29,672 bases of DNA, from NCBI GenBank assembly GCA_038320885.1, contig JBBQER010000048.1, forward strand, positions 1 to 29,672, in the 5' to 3' direction. The notes beneath the pieces are model-generated. The model was not told where the DNA came from. It was given only the letters and a program-made list of their open reading frames with translations, and did not search any database. Each line of letters starts with the position of its first letter. Position 1 is the first letter of the stretch. Origin of the DNA: JBBQER01 sp038320885. GTDB lineage: Bacteria > Actinomycetota > Acidimicrobiia > IMCC26256 > PALSA-610. This document shows, piece after piece, positions 15,500 through 21,221 of this stretch. The translations under genes were made by a program, and so were the position numbers.

Positions 15500-16288
15500 A
15501 TGATTCTCGATCGGTTTCGCATCGAAGGCCGGGTCGCGCTCGTGACCGGCGCGGGCAAGGGCATCGGGGCCGGCTGCGCGATCGGCCTCGCCGAAGCCGG
15601 TGCCGACGTGGTGGTCGCGGCCCGCACCGAGAGTGACCTGGAGGCGGTCGCGTCGGACGTGCGCGAGCGCGGGCGGCGGGCGCTCGTCGTGCCCACCGAC
15701 GTCACCGACTCGGACCAGCTCGGCCACCTCGTCGATGCCGCCGTTGCCGAGTTCGGCCGGCTCGACATCCTCGTCAACAACGCCGGGGGATGGATGCCGC
15801 GCCCGTTCCTGGAGACGAGCCAGCGCAACCTCGAGGCTGCGTTGAAGTTCAACGTGACCAGCGCGTTCGTGTTGAGCCAGCTCGCAGTGCCGCACATGGT
15901 GGCCGGAGGCGGCGGCGCGATCGTCAACATCTCGTCGCGGTCGGCGAGCATGGTTCAGCCCGCGTTCACCGCGTACGCGACCGCCAAGGCCGGACTCTCG
16001 ATGCTGACGCGAGCGATGGCGCCCGAGCTCGCGCCGAAGGTCCGCGTCAACGCGATCGAGGTCGGCGGAGTGGAAACGGCCGGGCTCCAATCGGTGCTCA
16101 CGGATCCCGCCGTTCGCGAACAGCTCGAAGCCAACACGCCGATGCATCGCGTCGGCCAACCGGAAGACATCGCGGCCGCGGTCGTGTTCCTCGTGTCGGA
16201 TGCGTCGAGCTGGGTGACCGGCAAGATCTTCGAGATCGACGGCGGGGTGGAGTCGCCGGCCTTCACGGTTCCGGTGCCGCCGCTCTGA
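15500..16288 (+). CDS. Classical short-chain dehydrogenase/reductase
   Basis: A 262-residue classical SDR with every core motif: TGAGKGIG (16-23) for the nucleotide, NNAG (93-96), the catalytic Ser in NISSRS (145-146) and Y159-x3-K163 in YATAK. VVVAARTESDL after strand 2, with Arg42, favours NADP(H), as in 3-oxoacyl-ACP reductase-like enzymes. The specific alcohol or ketone is unknown. ATG 15500 follows a 30-base divergent promoter region shared with the F420-type oxidoreductase, which suggests joint control. It is convergent with the HNH endonuclease, with 11 bases between the stops. Confidence 0.95.
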   Translation: MILDRFRIEGRVALVTGAGKGIGAGCAIGLAEAGADVVVAARTESDLEAVASDVRERGRRALVVPTDVTDSDQLGHLVDAAVAEFGRLDILVNNAGGWMPRPFLETSQRNLEAALKFNVTSAFVLSQLAVPHMVAGGGGAIVNISSRSASMVQPAFTAYATAKAGLSMLTRAMAPELAPKVRVNAIEVGGVETAGLQSVLTDPAVREQLEANTPMHRVGQPEDIAAAVVFLVSDASSWVTGKIFEIDGGVESPAFTVPVPPL

Positions 16289-16299
16289 CGTTTGCCGGT

Positions 16300-17442
16300 T
16301 CACGGTCCTCGCTCGTCCTTGTTTCCGAGGAGCCCGGCTTTTCGGTCGCGTTCGGTTTTGTCGACGTGGTGGGGCGTGCACAGCGGTTGCACGTTCGCCA
16401 TCGACGTGAGCCCGCCGTTGGCGCACGGATCCACGTGGTCCCACTGCAGCCCGTATGTACGGTCGCAGCCGGGCTCGCCGCAGGTGACACCGTCGAACCG
16501 CGGCGCCGGACCCAACGCCAACGCCGACTGGAGCTCGGCCGAACGATGCCGGCCGTAGTGCGCGACCGTCTCGATGGTCACGCCGTCGTGCAGCACCGCC
16601 TTCACGAACGCGTCGTCAATCTGCTCGCGTACGGCTTGCACCGGGACCGGTCCGCCACCCATCACGTGGCACGGCTCACCCGGGTGCGCGTGCCCGCGCC
16701 GATAGGCGCGTACGTCGACGACGAACACAACGTCCGATGTGCGCCCTTTCCCGGGCGCGCCCGTGTCGCCGACCATTCGCACGAGCGCGTCGGCAGCAAG
16801 CGCAGCACGCGGCTCGTCACGCTGCTCTCGTCGAGCCGCGCGCCATTCGCGATCGGTTTGCACGTCCAGCCGGTTCACGAATGCCACGCCGTCGATCGGC
16901 GCGAGCGCACCCCGGAACCGGATCATTCCGAGCTCGTCCTTCCAATGCGCGAACTCGCGCGCCGCGTGCTGCTTCGAATGCAGCTCCTCGGGATCGAATC
17001 CCTCCAGCCGCCGCTTGCGCGCGGTGTCTTTCACCGTTCGCAATCCTGATGATCGAGCGACGAGCAGCAGTTCCGACTCGTGTTCGGGAATCGACACGAT
17101 CTCGGCGGCCTGCGCCAGGGACACCTCTCCGGCCGCGAGGGCATCTTGTGTCGCCGGACACCCCTCGAGCTGGACAACCGTGTCCAAGGCCGCGCGCGCC
17201 GATCCTGCCGATGATCCGCTCACGCGCGCGAACCACTCAGGAGCAGTCGCGTCGGTACGCGCGCGATGGGCACCGCAATTGACCGCCCGCGCCGCGGCAC
17301 GCGCGCTCGCCGCCTCGCACGACTTCGCGCCCCGCGCCAACTGCTCCGCAAGATCCGCGCAATCGGATCCCGACCACAGCGCCGGCTCGAACACCGAGAG
17401 CGCAGCACACAACTCGTCGACGAGCTGACCGATCCCGGCCAC
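16300..17442 (-). CDS. DUF222/13E12-type protein with C-terminal HNH endonuclease domain
   Basis: The 380-residue protein joins an Ala-rich helical DUF222 region (about 1-290) to an HNH nuclease end. The end shows two zinc-knuckle cysteines (CGEPGCDRTY), WDHVDPCANGG with the catalytic His, and NVQPLCTPHHVDKT. This is the architecture of the mycobacterial 13E12 repeat proteins. I start at GTG 17442, preceded by AGGAGGT (complement of 17446-17452). The upstream in-frame GTG at 17505 overlaps the -10 box and cannot be used from that promoter. A perfect LexA box lies inside the promoter spacer, so induction by DNA damage is expected. Its cellular role is unknown, as for the family. Convergent with the SDR. 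Confidence 0.9.
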   Translation of the reverse strand: MAGIGQLVDELCAALSVFEPALWSGSDCADLAEQLARGAKSCEAASARAAARAVNCGAHRARTDATAPEWFARVSGSSAGSARAALDTVVQLEGCPATQDALAAGEVSLAQAAEIVSIPEHESELLLVARSSGLRTVKDTARKRRLEGFDPEELHSKQHAAREFAHWKDELGMIRFRGALAPIDGVAFVNRLDVQTDREWRAARREQRDEPRAALAADALVRMVGDTGAPGKGRTSDVVFVVDVRAYRRGHAHPGEPCHVMGGGPVPVQAVREQIDDAFVKAVLHDGVTIETVAHYGRHRSAELQSALALGPAPRFDGVTCGEPGCDRTYGLQWDHVDPCANGGLTSMANVQPLCTPHHVDKTERDRKAGLLGNKDERGP

Positions 17443-17503
17443 CGCACCTCCTGCGATGAGAAGAACACCCGCGAACGGAGGAAGTGGAAGGGAAGAGATC
17501 TCC

Positions 17504-17532
17504 ACCCTATACGAACATACGTTCGATTACAA
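17504..17532 (-). promoter_or_regulatory. Promoter of the HNH gene containing a LexA (SOS) box
   Basis: CGAACATACGTTCG (17512-17525) matches the Gram-positive/actinobacterial LexA consensus CGAACRNRYGTTYG at every position. It lies inside the 17-base spacer between TTGTAA (complement of 17527-17532) and TAGGGT (complement of 17504-17509). LexA bound there would block RNA polymerase directly. The start point would fall near 17497, leaving a leader of about 55 bases before GTG 17442. Confidence 0.8.
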
Positions 17533-18001
17533 GAGAAGATCGCGGTTGGTCGATGGCCAAGGACTGGAATGAGACACTGACCAAGATCATCAAGCCGGCC
17601 CGCGACGAAACCGGCGACGAGAGTGAGGTTGAAAGGGTGAGAGTGCGTAGGCCCACCGGGTTCGCGATCGTGTACGTCGTCGCCTCGGTGAAGGCGTGCG
17701 ATGAGAAGGCGCCGAAGTTGCGGTTCCCGGGCCGGGCGACCAACTCGTAGCGACCCGCGGGCAGCACGATGCGGAACCTGCCGGTCCCGTCAACCGTGAT
17801 GACCTTCAGCACAGGGTGCTGCCCGAGACGGTGGACTTCCACCTTGACGGCTAGCCGCTGATCTGGGAGGGGCCGTCCCTCCGGACTTTCCGTGATGTGC
17901 ATGTAACGCACGGCGACGCCCGTCGTCGGAGCCGCTCGCTCGTGGTCCGAACAGCCGACCACCGCGATTGCGGCAAGGAGCAGGCCGAGATCGCAACGCA
18001 T
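17507..18001 (-). CDS. Putative lipoprotein with carboxypeptidase-regulatory-like domain
   Basis: 164 residues. MRCDLGLLLAAIAVVGCSD gives a lipoprotein signal with lipobox AVVGC (Cys17). Residues about 30-110 look like a single beta-sandwich domain (TVDGTGRFRIVLPAGRYELV), as in carboxypeptidase-regulatory-like repeats. The last 40 residues or so (from LSSPVSSRAG) do not continue that fold, have less G/C at third codon positions, and end within the HNH promoter. ATG 18001 is five bases after the stop of the DapB-like gene, with GAGGG upstream, so the two form an operon. Function is unknown. A 65-residue frame on the plus strand (17553-17750) overlaps the tail and is judged a shadow. Confidence 0.72.
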   Translation of the reverse strand: MRCDLGLLLAAIAVVGCSDHERAAPTTGVAVRYMHITESPEGRPLPDQRLAVKVEVHRLGQHPVLKVITVDGTGRFRIVLPAGRYELVARPGNRNFGAFSSHAFTEATTYTIANPVGLRTLTLSTSLSSPVSSRAGLMILVSVSFQSLAIDQPRSSLVIERMFV

Positions 18002-18006
18002 CCCGA

Positions 18007-19059
18007 CTAACCCTCGTTCGTCACCGCGGCGCGCCCGGCGATCAGGGGGAGGTCGAGGTACGTCTTGATCCCCGGGTCGGCGCGCACCACGTAGGGGATC
18101 GCGTTCACGCAGTGCATCGCCGCCGCGATCAAGCCGATCCACGAGTCTTCGCCGAGCACCGGCGGATGCAAACCGTGGAAGGTGACGAGGAGCGGGGGAC
18201 CGTCGCCTTCGATCTCGCATTCGAACCGCTGCTCGCCGAGCTTCCAGCCGTCGGAGAGGTGGCCGTCGTCCATCATCCAGTTGGTGCACACGGTGATGAC
18301 CGACTCACCGTTCACCGTGCCCTCCCACGTGAATCGCTGCGCCGCGACCGTTCCTACTTCGATGACGCCGACCGGCGACGAGATGTCGCGAGTCGCGACC
18401 GCCATCTGGTGCTTGGTGGTCTTCTTCGGGTCGAGCGTCCATCCGAGCTCGTGGGCTACCATGTCGATCGACTGCAGAAAACCGCTCGCCATGACCTTGA
18501 GCATCGGGCTTTTCGCCGCGATCTCGGGAGGCTTGCCGAACAGCATGACGTCGCGCACCATGCTCGTCGCGGCGTAGTTGCGGATGTCGGAGAACTCCTC
18601 CATGCGGACATGGCGGATGTTGCGGGAAAGCGCGCTGAACGTGAGCGGGAACCGTTCGGTGATCCCACCCGGGTGCTCGCCGGTGCCGTGGAGCGTGACG
18701 CCGGCCGCGATGCACGCGGCCTCTACCTCTTCGGTGCGCGGGCCGGGACGCGGAAAGATATAGCCGACGGGCGTGACGACGTTCTTGCCCGAGCGCAGCA
18801 GCTGGATGATCTCACCTTCGTCGGCGAGCATCGGCGAGTACACGACCGCGTCGGCCTCGATGGCGCAGATCTCGTCGATGTCGTGCGTCGCGAGCACACC
18901 GGTCGCGCCGATGCCCGCGATGTCGCCGGCGTCCCGACCGACCTTCGTTTCGCTGTGCACCCAGCAGCCGACCAACTCGAGCTCGGGGTGGGCGACGATG
19001 CCCTTGATCGACTCCTGGCCGACGAGGCCGGTGGCCCACTGGATCACTCGATACGTCAT
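18007..19059 (-). CDS. DapB-like NAD(P)H-dependent amine dehydrogenase
   Basis: A 350-residue protein of the group that joins a dihydrodipicolinate-reductase-like Rossmann domain to a long C-terminal domain, which includes 2,4-diaminopentanoate dehydrogenase. The nucleotide site is VIQWATGLVGQESIKGI, and HPELELVGCWVHSETKVGRD and GYIFPRPGP follow. HGTGEHPGGITERFPLTFSA marks the start of the catalytic domain. The group is abundant in mycobacteria and related actinobacteria with mostly unknown substrates. No Shine-Dalgarno is present; TAGCTT lies exactly six bases before ATG 19059 (complement of 19066-19071). The lipoprotein gene follows after five bases. Confidence 0.88.
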   Translation of the reverse strand: MTYRVIQWATGLVGQESIKGIVAHPELELVGCWVHSETKVGRDAGDIAGIGATGVLATHDIDEICAIEADAVVYSPMLADEGEIIQLLRSGKNVVTPVGYIFPRPGPRTEEVEAACIAAGVTLHGTGEHPGGITERFPLTFSALSRNIRHVRMEEFSDIRNYAATSMVRDVMLFGKPPEIAAKSPMLKVMASGFLQSIDMVAHELGWTLDPKKTTKHQMAVATRDISSPVGVIEVGTVAAQRFTWEGTVNGESVITVCTNWMMDDGHLSDGWKLGEQRFECEIEGDGPPLLVTFHGLHPPVLGEDSWIGLIAAAMHCVNAIPYVVRADPGIKTYLDLPLIAGRAAVTNEG

Positions 19060-19093
19060 GGCTCGAAGCTACCGAGTCGCGCTCGTTCGGCGT

Positions 19094-19121
19094 CGAGTGG
19101 GTTTGCCGGCGAGTGGGTTTG
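19094..19121 (+). repeat. Two tandem copies of a 12-base repeat before the hemerythrin gene
   Basis: CGAGTGGGTTTG occurs at 19094-19105 and again at 19110-19121, period 16. The second copy contains the GTTT of the stress-type promoter; the first repeats it 16 bases upstream, about one and a half helical turns. Confidence 0.55.
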
Positions 19122-19154
19122 GCCGCGAGACGCGTCGGGTATGCCGCGTCTCGC
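19117..19154 (+). promoter_or_regulatory. SigB/SigF-like promoter and 10-pair inverted repeat of the hemerythrin gene
   Basis: GTTT (19117-19120) and GGGTAT (19137-19142) are 16 bases apart, a full match to the GTTT-N13-17-GGGTA stress form. GCGAGACGCG (19125-19134) and CGCGTCTCGC (19145-19154) are perfect arms around the -10 box, so the promoter core lies in the loop of a strong inverted repeat. This could be an operator. The hairpin RNA would not be fully transcribed from this promoter. Confidence 0.55.
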
Positions 19155-19186
19155 TACGTACCCGTCGGCTACCTGTGGAGGACCTC

Positions 19187-19753
19187 ATGGACGTCACCAG
19201 AATTCTCGAAGCCGATCACCGCCAGGCCGAAGACCTGTTCGACAAGATCGAAGCCGCCGAGGGCAAAGCCCGTCAGCCGTTCATCGACGAGCTCGTGACC
19301 GCGCTGCGTGCGCACATGGAGCTCGAGGAGAACGTCGTGTACCCGGCGATGGAGCCCGTCACCGGGAACGAGACGGTGCAAGAGGGCGAGACCGAGCACG
19401 AGCTCGCGCGCAAGGGTCTCGAAGACATGGTCGGCCTCGCGCCCGACGAGCCCGGGTTCGGTGCGGCGCTCGAGGCGGTCAAGGCGGGCATCAGTCATCA
19501 CGTCGAGGAAGAAGAGACCGAGGTGTTCCCGAAGTTGCGCAACGACGGCGAGTCGGTGCTCGAGCAGATGGCGACGCCGTTCATGAAGAAGCGCACGGAG
19601 CTCGGCATGCCGATGGAGGCCGACGCGCTCGCCGCGGCATCGTCGAAGGACGAGCTGCTGGCCGAGGCGAAGGCGGCCGACGTCGAAGGTGCGGCCGGGA
19701 TGAACAAGGACCAGCTCGCCGAGGCGCTCGCCGACAAGATGCAGGTGGCGTAG
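19187..19753 (+). CDS. Hemerythrin HHE-domain protein with C-terminal SAP/Rho_N-like tail
   Basis: A 188-residue protein. Residues 1-120 form a four-helix hemerythrin domain with the iron ligands ILEADHRQAEDLF (H11), RAHMELEENVVYP (H43, E47), ETEHELARKG (H71) and GISHHVEEEETEVFP (H104/H105, E109). It should bind a di-iron centre that handles O2, NO or peroxide. Residues about 140-188 repeat SSKDELLAEAKAADVEG then MNKDQLAEALADK, the form of Rho_N/SAP-like helical motifs, often found in nucleic-acid-binding proteins. ATG 19187 has GGAGG (19177-19181) at five bases; the longer upstream frame is antisense to the neighbour. The promoter is stress-type. Confidence 0.9.
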   Translation: MDVTRILEADHRQAEDLFDKIEAAEGKARQPFIDELVTALRAHMELEENVVYPAMEPVTGNETVQEGETEHELARKGLEDMVGLAPDEPGFGAALEAVKAGISHHVEEEETEVFPKLRNDGESVLEQMATPFMKKRTELGMPMEADALAAASSKDELLAEAKAADVEGAAGMNKDQLAEALADKMQVA

Positions 19754-19762
19754 GCGTCCACC

Positions 19763-19784
19763 GCCTCGCGTGACGGTGCGAGGC
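19763..19784 (+). terminator. Hairpin after the hemerythrin gene
   Basis: GCCTCGC (19763-19769) and GCGAGGC (19778-19784) form a perfect seven-pair stem with an eight-base loop, starting nine bases after the stop. There is no T-tract, so termination strength is uncertain. Confidence 0.45.
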
Positions 19785-19807
19785 TCCGGGGTGTACACGT
19801 TGCACTC

Positions 19808-21208
19808 ATGAGCGAGCTTCGTGAACTGCTGGTCCGGACTGCGAACGACATCGCGGATTACCGGGAAGGCGCGGCGCGCGGCCGCGTCTTCCCTGATCTC
19901 GACCCGGCCAAGTTGCGAGCCGCGTTCGGCGGACCGTTGCCGACCGGTCCGACGCCGCCGGCGAAGGTGATCGACGAGCTGGTTGCTGCCGCCGCGCCCG
20001 GCCTCGTCGCGACGACGGGCCCGCGGTACTTCGGTTTCGTGATCGGCGGCGCGCTGGACTCAGCGACCGCGGCCGACCTGCTCGCGACCGGTTGGGACCA
20101 ACCCGCGTACAACGCGGTCTCCGCTCCCGCGGCCGCGGTCGCCGAAGAGGCCGCCGGCGCGTGGCTGAAGCAGCTGCTCGGCCTGCCCGCCACCGCATCA
20201 TTCGGTTTCGTGACGGGCGCCCAGGCGGCAAACACGGTTGGCCTCGCGGCGGCCCGGCATCACGTGCTCTCGGCTGCCGGCCACGAAGTCGAGCGGGACG
20301 GTCTCATCGGAGCGCCGCGTGTGCGGGTGATCGCGAGCATCGAACGGCACGCGACGGTCGACCGCTCGTTGCGGTTGCTCGGATTCGGCTCGGCGGTCGT
20401 CGAAGAAGTCGCGGCCGACAGCAACGGCGCGATCGACGCCGGGCGCCTGCGAGAGGCGCTCTCGGCGGCTCTGGCCGGGCCGACCATCGTCGTGTTGCAA
20501 TCGGGCAACGTGAACACCGGCGCGTGCGACGATCTCGCGGCCGCGACTGCAACCGCCCGGGAACACGGGGCTTGGGTGCACGTCGACGGCGCGTTCGGAC
20601 TGTGGGCCGCAGCGAGCCGGAGCACGCGGCACCTGGTCGCCGGCATCGAGACTGCCGACTCCTGGGGCTGCGACGGGCACAAGTGGCTGAACGTTCCGTA
20701 TGACTCGGGATACGTGTTCTGCGCGCATCCCGACGCGCACGCGGCGGCGATGGCCTATACCGCGGCGTATCTGGCACTCCCCGGCGTCGACGCGGTGCGC
20801 GGGCCCGGCGACTACGTACCCGAGTCTTCGCGCCGCGCTCGGGGTCTGGCCACTTGGGCTGCGATCCGCGAGCTGGGAGCGTCGGGGGTTGCCGAGTTGA
20901 TCGAGCGCGGCTGCGCACTGGCGGCGCGCTTCGCGGACCAGCTCCGCCGGGCTGACGGTGTAGAAGTCGTGAACGACGTCGTGCTCAACCAGGTGTTGGT
21001 GCGATTCGGCACCGGAACCGGCGCCGAGCGCGACGCAACCACAGATCGCGTGATCGACGCGGTCCAGCGCAGCGGTGAGTGTTGGATGGGTGCGACGACA
21101 TGGCACGGTATGCGCTTGATGCGCATCTCGGTGTCGAGCTGGGCGACGACCGCCGCCGATGTGGACCGCTCGGTCGCCGCGATACTCGCGGCCGCGCTCG
21201 CCAACTGA
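19808..21208 (+). CDS. PLP-dependent decarboxylase (group II, aromatic amino acid decarboxylase-like)
   Basis: A 466-residue fold-type I PLP enzyme of the pyridoxal-dependent decarboxylase family. FGFVTGAQAANTVGLAAAR binds the cofactor phosphate, WVHVDGAFG (D260) holds the pyridine nitrogen, and the Schiff-base lysine K292 is in SWGCDGHKWLNVPYDSG. In this family the substrates are aromatic or acidic L-amino acids; related sequences also act as other lyases, so the substrate is left open. It follows the hemerythrin by 54 bases with a hairpin between. No clear Shine-Dalgarno precedes ATG 19808. It is convergent with the hybrid kinase. Confidence 0.92.
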   Translation: MSELRELLVRTANDIADYREGAARGRVFPDLDPAKLRAAFGGPLPTGPTPPAKVIDELVAAAAPGLVATTGPRYFGFVIGGALDSATAADLLATGWDQPAYNAVSAPAAAVAEEAAGAWLKQLLGLPATASFGFVTGAQAANTVGLAAARHHVLSAAGHEVERDGLIGAPRVRVIASIERHATVDRSLRLLGFGSAVVEEVAADSNGAIDAGRLREALSAALAGPTIVVLQSGNVNTGACDDLAAATATAREHGAWVHVDGAFGLWAAASRSTRHLVAGIETADSWGCDGHKWLNVPYDSGYVFCAHPDAHAAAMAYTAAYLALPGVDAVRGPGDYVPESSRRARGLATWAAIRELGASGVAELIERGCALAARFADQLRRADGVEVVNDVVLNQVLVRFGTGTGAERDATTDRVIDAVQRSGECWMGATTWHGMRLMRISVSSWATTAADVDRSVAAILAAALAN

Positions 21209-21221
21209 GCCCGCGAACGCG

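Noticed and set aside
15470..16444. Upstream extension of the F420-type oxidoreductase frame
   Set aside because: It is antisense to the SDR and its NNAG/YxxxK-encoding strand; Arg/His/Asp-rich without fold.
17553..17750. 65-codon plus-strand frame starting MAKDWNETLTK
   Set aside because: Its second half mirrors the lipoprotein domain and it has no good ribosome binding site; kept only as a low-interest finding.
17968..19773. 601-codon plus-strand frame
   Set aside because: It is antisense to the DapB-like gene and out of frame with the hemerythrin; composition is that of a shadow.
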